Origin: Zygnema cylindricum
Taxonomy: Eukaryota > Streptophyta > Zygnematophyceae > Zygnematales > Zygnemataceae
DNA length: 64,000 nucleotides
Direction: 5' to 3'
NCBI GenBank assembly: GCA_037447655.1
Contig: JBBHKE010002019.1
Span: 62,001 to 126,000 of the forward strand
Position numbers and translations under genes: made by a program. Below the pieces are notes generated by a model, which saw only the letters and a program-made list of their open reading frames with translations, searched no databases and was not told the DNA's origin. This document shows, piece by piece, positions 11,967-25,022 of this stretch. The first letter of the stretch is position 1. The number at the start of each line of letters is the position of its first letter.

Positions 11967-12415
11967 CGTCTTCACAAAGTATTTCATTGACTTACCTCAT
12001 TGCTTATTGGTATGGATTATTTGGTATGCTTACAAGATGACATCACTACACTGTGTATCATTTTGAATGTCAATGACTCTATGTCGGTGTCCCTTAACTC
12101 CTTGAGCCTTAAATTGTGTGAATGGCACCTATTGTCTATTCTTTTTTTTCTTAGCATTAATTTTTATAATGGTTCAAAATCAACCATGCCATTTGGAACT
12201 GAATTAATATTACTAACACTAACAAAAACCTCATTCTTTTTCTTCTTCTAAAAACCATTCATAGTGTATTAATTCTTCAATTTCTGATGTGAATTTACCA
12301 ACCAGAGTGCTTATTGACATACTTGAGGTACTATATTGGTGATTTCTAAATTTGGTCAAAAAGCCTTCGACTACAGCAAAGTTATTATTGCCGCTAGTAA
12401 TTGTCCGTCGCAATG

Positions 12416-12630
12416 TACACTGTGAATCGCTATTAGCAATAATAACACTAATTCCAGTTTTTTTTCTGCTCTTTTAACACAATAGCGTCAATAATGCTAT
12501 TATTTTCTCAATGCACATATTCAAAGCTTTTAGGATCTTCCACGTCATTCAGATCGGAAATATAATTATTAACACTAACATTCCTCGTTCTTTTTTTTTT
12601 TTTTTTTAGCTAACATCAATTCACGATGTA
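12416..12630. mobile_element. TA-flanked MITE, ACACCGTGAATCGC family
   Basis: The left end tacactgtgaatcgctatta pairs with the right end caattcacgatgta. Both ends are more diverged than in the 9-kb member. Confidence 0.6.
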
Positions 12631-13242
12631 ATGTTGGCATACATTTATTCTGAGTTATCTGTGTTTAAAAAAACATGTACTGGGTCTATAACATATTATT
12701 TACTTTTTTCTTCATGAAAACCATCGATATGAAAATTTGTACATTGCATGTCTTTTATGGCGTTGCTTTTTGACCTGTGAAAGCTGATGTGGTAGATGAT
12801 GTAACCATTTATCGGCCAGTGGATGTGTGAATTGCTGATAAACATTATCACAAACAGCAACCGTTTTGGAATTGTTGTATACGGTACTGCCCGGTTGGCA
12901 GTGTCGTATTGGACCAATGCATCTTGATGTCTGGGCGTAAATACATAAAAGAGATTCTTTCCCAGAGCAAAGTATATTCCTAGATTTGCCAAGCTATATG
13001 TTGCTGTTGAGTCAGAAATATAAGGAGATGTTTGCGTAGATCCTTGTTAAGATCACAATTTTTGAAAGGCCAAAAGGCTAAAGTCTTTGTAAATCATACA
13101 GTTATTGGTTACCACGACCGTGTCGCCATGATTATGTCCAATGTTTATGTCCAATGTTTTGATATCAGGATTTTTCCCCCAAAACTACATATTGATTATC
13201 AGCCATAAAAGTAATGATGGTGAAAATAGACTCTACTTCTTC
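12631..13242. other. Upstream region of the Frizzled-CRD gene
   Basis: No firm exon is visible. An open frame on the minus strand (12992-12696) has no recognisable motif. The promoter and any further 5' exons of the downstream gene could lie here. Confidence 0.35.
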
Positions 13243-16200
13243 ATGCGTCATATTCATACCTTTGTGATGTTCACTTTGTTTTTCTTAATTTTAGTTTTTG
13301 TGTGGATCGTGAGTTCTTTTGTGGTTTAAAGTCATGAACAACACGTATGACATCACATCATATCACATCACATTATTCAATGTGAGACAACTTAACCTTA
13401 TTGTGACGTGACTTCACATGCCTTGTTGTAAAACTCTTACCTTTCCTGTGACAGAAAACCCTAAAAATCAGTTGAAGGCCATGGGAGACGAGCTCTCCAT
13501 GGCCGCCCGACTGCCCGAGGAATCCCAAAAAGCCGTTTTGTCAGCCATGGGCGCCAGTCTGGTGGTCGCCGGCCAATGGGAGTGCAATTTGTTTGGAGGA
13601 AAAAAGGCTTGTACAGATATTCCGTCAGACTCTCCTCTCGTGAATACATGTGGAGTGAGTGGGAGGAAGGTGGACTGTGCTTTTAAGGGGGAGGCAGTCG
13701 CAGAGATGTCGGACGATCCTAAGAAGAAGATGAGGGAGAAGCTCGCTAAGGAAGGTAGGTTGAGGGAGAGGGAGGGAATTTGAGAAGGAGAGGGATGGAA
13801 AAAAGAAGGAAGTAGAGGGAGGGAAGAGGAGAAGGGAGAAGGAGAGGGAGGGAAAGGGAGAAGGAGAGGGGGAGGGAAAGGAGTGGGCGAGGGCGATGGC
13901 GAGGGGGTGAGAGAGGGAGAGGGAGAGGGAGAGGCGATTTGGAGAGGGAGGTGGTTTCATTCTTTGTTGGGAGGACGAGGGTATGTTTGAAGATTTTGGG
14001 TTGGTCTCTAGTGGTCCAAATAATAAAGCAGAGAGAAGTGCTTAGTTTTGAGCCGCTATTTTGTCGCAAGTATTCTCCGTTTTCTTGTGTTTTTTAATCT
14101 GGTTTCAATCAACTTTATATTCTTTTTTTTGGCAGGCTATCCCCCTTGTGAACCATGTTTCGAGGCCCTTCACAAATTTTGGTGTGGCCAAACGGCTCCC
14201 ACTTGCGGCACTTTTGAGGAAGTTCTCGACGAAATTCTGGTCCGTAATACCCTTTCCTACCCCATTTAATATGGATTTATTTTGGGATCAGTTTCATAAG
14301 CATCTATGGACTGTATGTGTAAAGAAAAAAAATAAAAATGAAGAGAATAAATTTTAATTAGTGTTACTTCTGTTCGTCCATGTGGTTGTAATTTCAAATT
14401 TGTTTTGGGCACACTTATTTTGTGCACCAGTTTTTTGTAGTTATAAACCCACCCCTTTCAGCTGCTAATAGATGTATTGACTACTAATAGTATGGGTTAC
14501 GCCAACAAATTTGTAACAACTTTCTTAGTCAAGATTTTATCCACTGTAGTTCTTGTTTTGTATAAAATTGGATTGTTTAATTCACCTTAAGACAACCATC
14601 AGATATACATTTGGCCGACAAGAATACGTATGAACAATGAATAGTGTTTATAAAAATGATATCACAAGTAGTTTGATAAATAAAATGTTTAGTTCATAAT
14701 TCTCCATTAACGCCCTTCTTTTTGCTTAATTTAACTACACTGCCCATTGTTATTAGTGTTCATATCACTAATTCGACGACTTTTTTTAGCTTAAAATTGT
14801 ATATGAGAGTGATCTACCATTTGCCACAACATGCTACATTAAATCAGTATCTTCGATACTAATCTCACTTTAATTCTAATAAATCCTCTGCACTAATATT
14901 GATGGGCATTGTTGTGTCAAGCATTTTAGTTGTCTGTTTCTACTGTCAGTTACTTTTACACAAAATATGGTGAGAGTTGTCATGAGTCACTTATGTCTGT
15001 TGTTGATTTCACCTTTTTTTTTTGGGAGACTCGAAAGTCTGGTGTACATTAGAGTATCATCTACAGTGCATGCAAATCCACACTATATTTGGTGATTACT
15101 ATAGGCGATATCTGGTGTAAAATTCATGTAGGAGAAAAACACTTGCAGCAGATTTCTGGTCAACGAAGTTGTGAAAAAGCACATTAGGTCATGTTTTGTT
15201 ACATCTATGCAATTTTTTCTTCCTTTTTTTTATTTTTTTCTCTTTCTGCTATTCATCATGGCCAATTTTGACTTCTGTTTATCCCTCCTTTTCTTTCCTG
15301 TCATCTTACTTTCTGACTACAACTTTCTATTTTAACTTCTTCCTTCTCCCTTCCGCTTTCTTTGTTTCTCTTCTCATTATTTCTTTCTCTTCCTTAATTC
15401 CTCCTCTCGTGCTATCTCTACTGTTAACCCGGTCGCTTTCCCCCCTCTATCCTTAGCCTTGTCTCTCCTTCTCTCTGTCCTTCTCCTCCTCCCCCTTTTA
15501 TCCTTCCCTTTACCCTTCCTTTTTCCTTTCATTTTCTCTTCGTCTGTCCTCCGACTTCTCCCTCTCCCTCCCTTCTTCTTTCCCTTATCCTAACCATCTT
15601 GCTTCCTTTACCCTTCCTCTTCTCCCTCCCTTATCCTGTCTCCTCACTCTTCCCCCCTCCCTCTCCCTGCCTTTATCTCTCCTTTTCTGTCTTCACTCTC
15701 TTTTTGTTGGATTTTCCAGTACCAAGTTTTTTTCCCTCGCTCTCTCCTCTCCCTCTTGTTCTCCTCCCTCTCTCACACTTTATTCATTTTTCCCATCAAT
15801 TAAAAAACCATTGAATTGTCTCTATCTCCCTCTGCCTCTCCACCCTCTCCCACTCTTACACAAACTAACAAACCATCGAACGATCTCTCCCTCCCCCTCT
15901 CCCTCTCCCTCTCCCTCTCCCTCTCCCTCTCCCTCTCCCTCTCCCTCTCCCTCTCCCTCTCCCTCTCCCTCTCCCTCTCCCTCTCCCTCTCCCTCTCCCT
16001 CTCCCTCTCCCTCTCCCTCTCCCTCTCCCTCTCCCTCTCCCTCTCCCTCTCCCTCTCCCTCTCCCTCTCCCTCTCCCTCTCCCTCTCCCTCTCCCTCTCC
16101 CTCTCCCTCTCCCTCTCCCTCTCCCTCTCCCTCTCCCTCTCCCTCTCCCTCTCCCTCTCCCTCTCCCTCTCCCTCTCCCTCTCCCTCTCCCTCTCTCAGC

Positions 16201-16419
16201 CCGCCATGAGTCAGGTAGCCCGACAACAGGCCGGCCCCCGTGAGGCCCTCACTGCCGCCTTCCCTAAAATGCTGGCGGCCCTCAGCCTCGGAATGCCCTG
16301 CAGGGAGATGTGTGACGCTGTCACGTCCACATGCAACTGCGGCCACTCGACTACTGTTGGACAGGTTTCTCTCTCTCTCTCTCTCTGTCACTCTCTCTCT
16401 CTCTCTCTCCCTCTCTCTC

Positions 16420-16450
<31 letters not shown>

Positions 16451-17665
16451 CTCTCTCTTGCTCGGCCTCCCTCCCTCCCTCCCTCCCTCGTTCCCTTCCA
16501 CTGCCTTTTTCACTCTCTTTATGTCATTTCCTCTCTTTTTTTTTCTTCTCTTTTGTTCTATCTCTCTCATTCCCTCCCATTCCGGCTTTCTTTCATTCCA
16601 TCTCTCATTCTCTCTCTTCCGCATTCCCACTCTCATTCCCTCTCTTGCTCATTCTCTCTTACATTCCTTTTTCTTTCTCATTCCTTCCCTCTCTCATCCT
16701 CTCTCTCCCCTCCCTTTTGTCATTCTCTTTCACCTATTCCCTCACTCCCCTTCCCTCCTGCTTATCCCCTCTGGTTCATCCCACTCTCATCTCCTCCTTC
16801 CCCATCCCCTCTGTCTCATCCCTTTCTCATTCCCTCCCCTTCACTCTCTCCCCTCTTTCCTTTCCCTCTTTACCTCCCCTCCTCCTTCAGATGCTTTCGA
16901 ACATCAACAAAGATCGTACACATGTAAGCAGTTCTCCGTTCGGTTACAGTACCAACATGTCCGTTTCTACGGCTCGTCAGTTGTTCTCCTCCGTCTGGGA
17001 TCAGCCCGTTTGTACCCTATTTGCGCCCAAATCGATGCCTGGATTTTTTGGGGTGTGTGATGTCCCTGCGACACCGGTCACGCGGTGCGGATGGTGTAAG
17101 GGAGCGAGAGGGCCGAGCGATGCCGACGAACAGATGGTGGCCCAGGTGGCCCAGACGATGTCGACGATGATGCAGGTCCTTCTTTCCCTCCCTCTCTCTC
17201 CCCCTCCCTCCCTCCTTCCACCCCTCCTTCGCTCCCTCCCTTAGTCTTTTAACAAAAGTTAAATCTTTTAACGAAATTAATATATTTAACAAAAATTAAT
17301 TCATTTAACAAAAAGTTAAATTCACTGAGCGAAAGTTAAATTTATTCAACGAAATTCACTTTATTCGACAAAATTCAATTCATTTAACGAAAGTGCATAA
17401 ATGGGTACTACAGGGCGGTTTGGAGCATATCCTCGATGCTGCGAGCAATGGGAAATGGAGTCACGTCAAACACTGGGATTGGAAGGAGGAGGAAGAACCG
17501 AAGAAAAAATCCCATGGAGGATGGACTTTCATGGTTGTCCTTCTTCTCTTTTTGGGAACCGGAATTGGCGTGGGTGCGACATTATGGTACATGAAAAGAC
17601 AAAAACAGGTTAATTCGACTTATGTGCATTTGGACGATATGGAGTACAATCCTCCTGTTTTGTAG
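13243..17665 (+). CDS. Single-pass membrane protein with Frizzled-type cysteine-rich domain
   Basis: Exons: 13243-13308 (tentative), 13472-13754, 14136-14239, 16200-16364, 16891-17175 and 17414-17665. All introns are GT-AG, phases agree, and the model gives 384 residues. Residues 1-22 are hydrophobic, a possible signal peptide. Near residues 120-190 the cysteines follow C-x8-C-x6-C ([17 protein letters not shown]) and then PC-R-x2-C-x6-C ([13 protein letters not shown]), the exact spacing of the second half of Frizzled CRDs. About 44 residues separate the halves, more than usual, so part of that stretch may be misannotated. More cysteines follow (VCTLF, GVCDVP, RCGWC). A transmembrane segment at about 338-361 is followed by KRQKQ and a short tail with YVHL, a possible YxxPhi sorting motif. 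The protein would be type I, not a seven-helix receptor. Ligand and function are unknown. The first exon is the weakest part: another acceptor at 13454 would need a different upstream exon. Confidence 0.7.
13763..13940 (+). repeat. GGGAGA-type purine tract in intron 2
   Basis: Imperfect gggagagggag repeats start a few bases after the 5' splice site at 13755. Confidence 0.8.
15190..15885 (+). repeat. Pyrimidine-rich intron sequence
   Basis: Irregular C/T-rich sequence on the coding strand, grading into the perfect hexanucleotide array that follows. Confidence 0.7.
15890..16198 (+). repeat. (CCCTCT)n array ending at a 3' splice site
   Basis: About 50 nearly perfect ccctct units run directly into ctctctcag, the acceptor used at 16199/16200. 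The microsatellite therefore is the polypyrimidine tract of this intron. Open frames through it (Ser-Leu, Ser-Pro, Gly-Glu) are artefacts of the repeat. Confidence 0.95.
16365..16890 (+). repeat. Intron made almost wholly of pyrimidines
   Basis: After the donor gtttct the intron is a (CT)n-rich mixture with ccctccct runs, ending in ctccttcag before exon 16891. Confidence 0.85.
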
Positions 17666-17791
17666 ACGGAATAAGACAAAAAAAACCAAATTCGAGTCAT
17701 TAGAGTGTAGTTTCGGTTTTTATTATTTTTTTTCCATTTTGTTTCTGAAGTTTTTTATCGATTCGAATGTTTGAGAAGTTTCTAGATGGTA

Positions 17792-17797
17792 AATAAA
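17792..17797 (+). promoter_or_regulatory. Candidate polyadenylation signal
   Basis: AATAAA lies about 127 bases after the stop codon of the Frizzled-CRD gene. This is position and motif only. Confidence 0.35.
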
Positions 17798-19841
17798 GTA
17801 CAAAAGCTATTTTTTTTCTGCTGAAAGTTTCGTGGAAAGAGTTTTACGGAAAAAAACGAGTTTGATGTACGAAATGTAATCGATGTATTATACGTATTTT
17901 ATTTAGTCAACTCAATGGTCAACTCGATAGTCAACTCAGTTTTTGTAAATTGTTGAAGGGAGAGGAATATTTTCAATAATAACAAGAGAAGATGGAGAAA
18001 ACTAAGGAACAAAAAACTAAAGACTTAAGAGACTTGAAAGACTTTAAAGACTTTAAAGACTTAGTAGACTGAAAGACTTTAGAAACTTTTGTAAAATGAT
18101 TTGAAGTGGATATTGTAGGAACTTGTGGACGAGGAAACACTAATTGTCAGGAAACTATCTTTTCTTATTTCTATTTAATAAACTAATTCTGTTGGATAAC
18201 TTTTGTCTTAAAAGATTATAGTTTATAAAGTGTGTTTCATTATGTAACCATTGGTTTGATTTTGTTAAATTGGTTTAAACTTTTCATCAGAAAGTCAGTG
18301 TTTTCATTTTCTTTTTTCACGGTTACGGATTGTTTGATTCCGTGGGAGTTTCTTCGGTTTTTTTCGGCCTTTGGTTTCTATTGTTTCTAAGTACTCGAAT
18401 GGTTTACTAGCGCGTGTTTTTGATAAAGATTATTATTCCTTTTCTGGGAGTTTAACCTTACTCCTCTCTTTTTTATATGTTGATTTATATTTTTCACCTC
18501 CCACACAAGAAGTCCATTACTTTTATATCTCAATGTTTGCAAATCTTGCCTTTCAATCGGAACTGTCAGATCCATAATCCGGAGAAAATATGTTTTAAGT
18601 AGTGAAAAAAACATTAACACTGGTAGGGATACACGTTCGGTGTAGGTATTATGTTTTTGTTCTTCGTACGGGTTTTCCATTCAGGTTTTCATTTCGCCCT
18701 TAGATTGTCCTTTTTTCCTTTTTTTTCCTTTTTTTTCCTTTTGTTTGTTAATGGGTGTTCATACTGTTGTTGTGTTTTTGTTGTTTGATCTCGTGTTTAC
18801 ACTTCACTCTTTTTTTTCTTTCATGATGTCTGATGGTCATTATTATTATTATTATTAGTATTTATTGTTCTTATGGATTGTAACAATGTTAGACTTAACG
18901 ATTTATTTAAGTGTAGGAAATGAGAAAACAATGTAGCGAAGAGGTGTATACGTTGGTTTTTTAAAGAGAATAATAAGTTTTATAAAGAATGATTTCATTT
19001 TTCCCCACTGTTCACTTCAAAAAAAAAAAAACAGTAAAAACATGAAAAGACATACCAATGGTAAACCATCTGAGTACATGGAAACAAAAGAAATGAGAAG
19101 CCGAAACGATACTGAAAAGTTTTACAAGAAGGCAAACAAAAAAATGTCAAAAATATTGGAAACAAGACTAAAAATGCAAAAAAAGTCAGAACTGGTTGAT
19201 GATTTCTAGTTCACATTACTGTTTATTTTTCCTTATTCGTTAATGCTATAGGAGTCCCTTTATTGTGTGAAAATGGTGTAACAGGAATGTAGTATCACAA
19301 ATTTTAGGATCGTTTAGTGTACACAACTAAGTGTTGGCACATCATTTTAGTGAGAAACTTCGATTTTTTTCTATTTTCTCTAATAAAATCGATGAAGAAA
19401 AGGGGAAATAAACAACCCAAGAGGCCAATCATGATACAAAGGAGTGTTGATCCTCTCTTGTGTTGGGCCATAATTTTGACAAGTACCGCGCCATCTGTTG
19501 AGGGATTATGATGTGTCCCATATGCCCTTATACCTGTCTGGTGGAATATGACAGTCTATACTTGTTAATATTACTGTTAAAGGCAATAATGATGTTGCCG
19601 ATAATTCTAATGTGCGAAAATTGGAAACGCTATATGTTCTTACCTCGAAAGACTCTTTCAATAAGCGTAAAGCACGAGGTAACAACATGTGGCAATACCC
19701 AATAGGTTTTTGCACATTTGAACTATGATATCAATGCATGGCAAAGTCTCTCCACTGTTTTGTATTCCATTTGCCAGTTTTGGTATCTTTTTGAATGACA
19801 TAATTTTCACACTGGTGATTGTTGCCAAGAGTTTTGAGCAC
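17798..19841. other. 3' flank and intergenic sequence
   Basis: AT-rich. It contains a run of gactttaaa-type 10-bp repeats (about 18013-18090), three ttttttcctt units near 18715-18740 and a short att run near 18841. No gene is supported. The piece at 18535-18620 resembles the internal part of the MITEs at 25.0 and 60.6 kb. Confidence 0.4.
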
Positions 19842-22800
19842 TGTATTGCTAGTTCTCTATTTTTGTATACAGGGAGAGGTGTTGTCCTTAATGTATTGCT
19901 AGTTCTCTATTTTTGTATATAGGGAGAGGAATTGTCCTTAATTTATTGCCAGTTCTCTATTTTTGTATACAGGGAGAGGAATTGTCCTTAATGTGTTGCC
20001 AGTTCTCTATTTCTGTGTATAGGGAGAGGAATTGTCCTTAATGTGTTGCTAGTTATCTATTTTTGTACATAGGGAGAGGTGTTGTCCTTAATGTATTGCT
20101 AGTTCTCCATTTTTGTATATAGGGAGAGGTGTTGTCCTTAATGTATCGCTTTTTAAAATATAGGGATAGGTGTTTTTTTCCTTGAGTGTTGCTAGTTCTC
20201 TATTTTTGCATATATGGAGAGGTGTTGTCTTTAATGTATTGCTAGTTCTCTATCTTTGTATGCAGGGAGAGGATTTGTCCTTAATGTGTTGCTAGTTCTC
20301 TAATTTTGAATATAGAGATAGGTGTTGTACTTAATGTATTGCTAGTTTTCTATTTTTGCATATAAGGAGAGGTGTTGTCCTTAATGTATTGCTAGTTCTC
20401 TATTTTTGTGTATAGGGAGAGGTGTTGTCCTTAATGTATTGCTAGTTCTCTATTTTTGTATATAGGGAGAGGTGTTTTCCTTAATGTATTGCTAGTTCTC
20501 TATTTTTGTATATAGGGAGAGGTGTTTTCCTTAATGTATTGGTCTTTCTCTATTTTTGTATATAGGGAGAGGTGTTTTCCTTAATGTATTGCTAGTTCTC
20601 TATTTTTGTATATAGGGAGAGGTGTTGTCCTTAATGTATTGCTAGTTCTCTATTTTTGTATATAGGGAGAGGTGTTGTCCTTAATGTATTGCTAGTTCTC
20701 TATTTTTGTATATAGGGAGAGGTGTTGTCCTTAATGTATTGCTAGTTCTCTATTTTTGCATATAAGGAGAGGTGTTTTCCTTAATGTATTGCTAGTTCTC
20801 TATTTTTGTATATAGGGAGAGGTGTTGTCCTTAATGTATTGCTAGTTCTCTATTTTTGTATATAGGGAGAGGTGTTGTCCTTAATGTATTGGTCTTTCTC
20901 TATTTTTGTATATAGGAGAGGTGTTGTCCTTAATGTATTGCTAGTTCTCTATTTTTGCATATAAGGAGAGGTGTTTTCCTTAATGTATTGCTAGTTCTCT
21001 ATTTTTGCATATAAGGAGAGGTGTTTTCCTTAATGTATTGCTAGTTCTCTATTTTTGTATATAGGGAGAGGTGTTGTCCTTAATGTATTGCTAGTTCTCT
21101 ATTTTTGCATATAAGGAGAGGTGTTAACCTTAATGTATTGCTAGTTCTCTATTTTTGTATATAGGGAGAGGTGTTGTCCTTAATGTATTGGTCTTTCTCT
21201 ATTTTTGTATATAGGGAGAGGTGTTGTCCTTAATGTATTGCTAGTTCTCTATTTTTGTATATAGGGAGAGGTGTTGTCCTTAATGTATTGGTCTTTCTCT
21301 ATTTTTGTATACAGGGAGAGGTGTTGTCCTTAATGTATTGCTAGTTCTCTATTTTTGCATATAAGGAGAGGTGTTTTCCTTAATGTATTGCTAGTTCTCT
21401 ATTTTTGCATATAAGGAGAGGTGTTTTCCTTAATGTATTGCTAGTTCTCTATTTTTGTATATAGGGAGAGGTGTTGTCCTTAATGTATTGCTAGTTCTCT
21501 ATTTTTGCATATAAGGAGAGGTGTTTTCCTTAATGTATTGCTAGTTCTCTATTTTTGCATATAAGGAGAGGTGTTTTCCTTAATGTATTGCTAGTTCTCT
21601 ATTTTTGTATATAGGGAGAGGTGTTGTCCTTAATGTATTGCTAGTTCTCTATTTTTGCATATAAGGAGAGGTGTTTTCCTTAATGTATTGCTAGTTCTCT
21701 ATTTTTGCATATAAGGAGAGGTGTTTTCCTTAATGTATTGCTAGTTCTCTATTTTTGTATATAGGGAGAGGTGTTGTCCTTAATGTATTGCTAGTTCTCT
21801 ATTTTTGTATATAGGGAGAGGTGTTGTCCTTAATGTATTGCTAGTTCTCTATTTTTGCATATAAGGAGAGGTGTTTTCCTTAATGTATTGCTAGTTCTCT
21901 ATTTTTGTATATAGGAGAGGTGTTGTCCTTAATGTATTGCTAGTTCTCTATTTTTGTATATAGGGAGAGGTGTTTTCCTTAATGTATTGCTAGTTCTCCA
22001 TTTTTGTATATAGGGATAGGTGTTGTCCTTAATGTATCTCTTTTTAAATATAGGGATAGGTGTTTTTTTCCTTAAGTGTTGCTAGTTCTCTATTTTTGCA
22101 TATAAGGAGAGGTGTTTTCCTTAATGTATTGCTAGTTCTCTATTTTTGCATATAAGGAGAGGTGTTTTCCTTAATGTATTGCTAGTTCTCTATTTTTGCA
22201 TATAAGGAGAGGTGTTTTCCTTAATGTATTGCTAGTTCTCTATTTTTGTATATAGGGAGAGGTGTTGTCCTTAATGTATTGCTAGTTCTCTATTTTTGCA
22301 TATAAGGAGAGGTGTTTTCCTTAATGTATTGCTAGTTCTCTATTTTTGCATATAAGGAGAGGTGTTTTCCTTAATGTATTGCTAGTTCTCTATTTTTGTA
22401 TATAGGAGAGGTGTTGTCCTTAATGTATTGCTAGTTCTATATTTTTGCATATAAGGAGAGGTGTTTTCCTTAATGTATTGCTAGTTCTCTATTTTTGCAT
22501 ATAAGGTGAGGTGTTTTCCTTAATGTATTGCTAGTTCTCTATTTTTGTATATAGGGAGAGGTGTTGTCCTTAATGTATTGCTAGTTCTCTATTTTTGTAT
22601 ATAGGGAGAGGTGTTGTCCTTAATGTATTGCTAGTTCTCTATTTTTGCATATAAGGAGAGGTGTTTTCCTTAATGTATTGCTAGTTCTCTATTTTTGTAT
22701 ATAGGGAGAGGTGTTGTCCTTAATGTATTGCTAGTTCTCTATTTTTGCATATTAAGGAGAGGTGTTTTCCTTAATGTATTGCTAGTTCTCTATTTTTGCA

Positions 22801-24261
22801 TATAAGGAGAGGTGTTTTCCTTAATGTATTGCTAGTTCTCTATTTTTGTATATAGGGAGAGGTGTTGTCCTTAATGTATTGCTAGTTCTCTATTTTTGTA
22901 TATAGGGAGAGGTGTTGTCCTTAATGTATTGCTAGTTCTCTATTTTTGCATATAAGGAGAGGTGTTTTCCTTAATGTATTGCTAGTTCTCTATTTTTGTA
23001 TATAGGGAGAGGTGTTGTCCTTAATGTATTGCTAGTTCTCTATTTTTGTATATAGGGAGAGGTGTTTTCCTTAATGTATTGCTAGTTCTCCATTTTTGTA
23101 TATAGGGATAGGTGTTGTCCTTAATGTATCTCTTTTTAAATATAGGGATAGGTGTTTTTTTTCCTTAAGTGTTGCTAGTTCTCTATTTTTGCATATAAGG
23201 AGAGGTGTTTTCCTTAATGTATTGCTAGTTCTCTATTTTTGCATATAAGGAGAGGTGTTTTCCTTAATGTATTGCTAGTTCTCTATTTTTGTATATAAGG
23301 AGAGGTGTTTTCCTTAATGTATTGCTAGTTCTCTATTTTTGTATATAGGGAGAGGTGTTGTCCTTAATGTATTGCTAGTTCTCTATTTTTGCATATAAGG
23401 AGAGGTGTTTTCCTTAAGTGTTGCTAGTTCTCTATTTTTGTATATAAGGAGAGGTGTTTTCCTTAATGTATTGCTAGTTCTCTATTTTTGTATATAGGGA
23501 GAGGTGTTTTCCTTAATGTATTGCTAGTTCTCCATTTTTGTATATAGGGATAGGTGTTGTCCTTAATGTATCTCTTTTTAAATATAGGGATAGGTGTTTT
23601 TTTCCTTAAGTGTTGCTAGTTCTCTATTTTTGCATATAAGGAGAGGTGTTTTCCTTAATGTATTGCTAGTTCTCTATTTTTGTATATAGGGAGAGGTGTT
23701 GTCCTTAATGTATTGCTAGTTCTCTATTTTTGCATATAAGGAGAGGTGTTTTCCTTAATGTATTGCTAGTTTCTCTATTTTTGTATATAAGGAGAGGTGT
23801 TTTCCTTAATGTATTGGTCTTTCTCTATTTTTGTATATAGGGAGAGGTGTTGTCCTTAATGTATTGCTAGTTCTCTATTTTTGTATATAGGGAGAGGTGT
23901 TGTCCTTAATGTATTGCTAGTTCTCTATTTTTGTATATAGGGAGAGGTGTTGTCCTTAATGTATTGCTAGTTCTCTATTTTTGTATATAAGGAGAGGTGT
24001 TTTCCTTAATGTATTGCTAGTTCTCTATTTTTGCATATAAGGAGAGGTGTTTTCCTTAATGTATTGCTAGTTCTCTATTTTTGCATATAGGGAGAGGTGT
24101 TGTCCTTAATGTGTCGCTAGTTCTCTATTTTGAGTATAGGGAGAGGTGTTTTATTCCTTAAGTGTTGCTGGTTCTCTATTTTTGTATTTAGGGATAGGTG
24201 TTTTTTTCCTTAATGTATTGCTAGTTCTCTATTTTTGTATATAGGGAGAGGTGTTTTCCTT
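19842..24261. repeat. 50-bp satellite, about 88 copies, with higher-order structure
   Basis: The unit is 50 bp, built from attgctagttctctattttt, then gtatataggg, then agaggtgttgtccttaatgt. Two main variants alternate: gtatataggg with gttgtcc, and gcatataagg with gttttcc. A longer composite block containing ttggatagg-like variants (cattttt...gggataggtg...tctctttttaaatataggg) recurs near 20100, 22000, 23090 and 23530, so blocks of many units have been amplified together. Two other variants carry ggtctttctc in place of gctagttctc. It lies between two convergent genes. It is not a CRISPR array, because there are no unique spacers. Confidence 0.97.
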
Positions 24262-25022
24262 TGTCACAGTTCAGCAAATGTACACACGTCACAGTGCGCC
24301 AATGTAACGACAAATCTTTTTCACATCGTACTTGATTATTAAAGTTGTACCACCTTTCTCCATGACACATCTGATTCTGAACTTACGGGGTATCTATGAT
24401 GAGTTAAATTTCCATTCAAGCTATAGTCACAGCTACTCGGCAATGTTGTATATTCGGGGGCGTCCGAATATTCGGGACGAATGCCGAATACGGGTTATTT
24501 TTTTTAGGGTTTGTTTCAATACCAACGGTGCCCGCTAAGATTTCTTTTAGGCGATCCACCGTTGGATGAAACTTCATCGGTAATCGAAAAATTAGCGACG
24601 TTCCGTACAGTGTTTTTTGTTCACCCGTTCCTTTTTAGGTGTTTGCCTCCGCTCGTTCTCCTTCCTTTAAATCCGGTCAATTTTAGTTTCTTGTTTCAAC
24701 TTTAAATCCCCCCCCACGATGCCGTGTCGACTAGGTCATGGAAAATTGGGATTGGTCGCATCATACCATCATAGGTTAGAAATCTGCCAGAATCCGACGG
24801 TTTATCTATATTACTAAGCGCAAAGCGGCCATCTGTCCGTTAAATTTTCCGCAATTATGATTGGTTACGTGATTTCCGGAAAATCTGTTTCGTTTTTTCG
24901 CGGGCAATCAGATTGTTTTTTATTCCGCCGCCACCGTGATCTCCACGTTTGTGATTGGCAATAACACTAAATTAGCGCATTATGCTATTTCTTTTTTTTA
25001 ACGCGAATAACGATGGGCAATG
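24262..25022. other. Intergenic, nothing recognised
   Basis: Mixed sequence after the satellite with no supported exon or RNA. Confidence 0.4.

Noticed and set aside
12696-12992. Minus-strand frame of 98 codons near 12.8 kb as a transposase piece
   Set aside because: No catalytic motif or repeat ends could be found, and other frames over it read equally well.
15816-17060. Long open frames (Ser-Leu, Ser-Pro, Gly-Glu) through 15.8-17.1 kb
   Set aside because: They come from the stop-free CCCTCT array and pyrimidine introns. The real coding parts are the spliced exons at 16200-16364 and 16891-17175.
19842-24261. CRISPR-like array
   Set aside because: The repeat is contiguous, has no unique spacers, and the sequence is eukaryotic.
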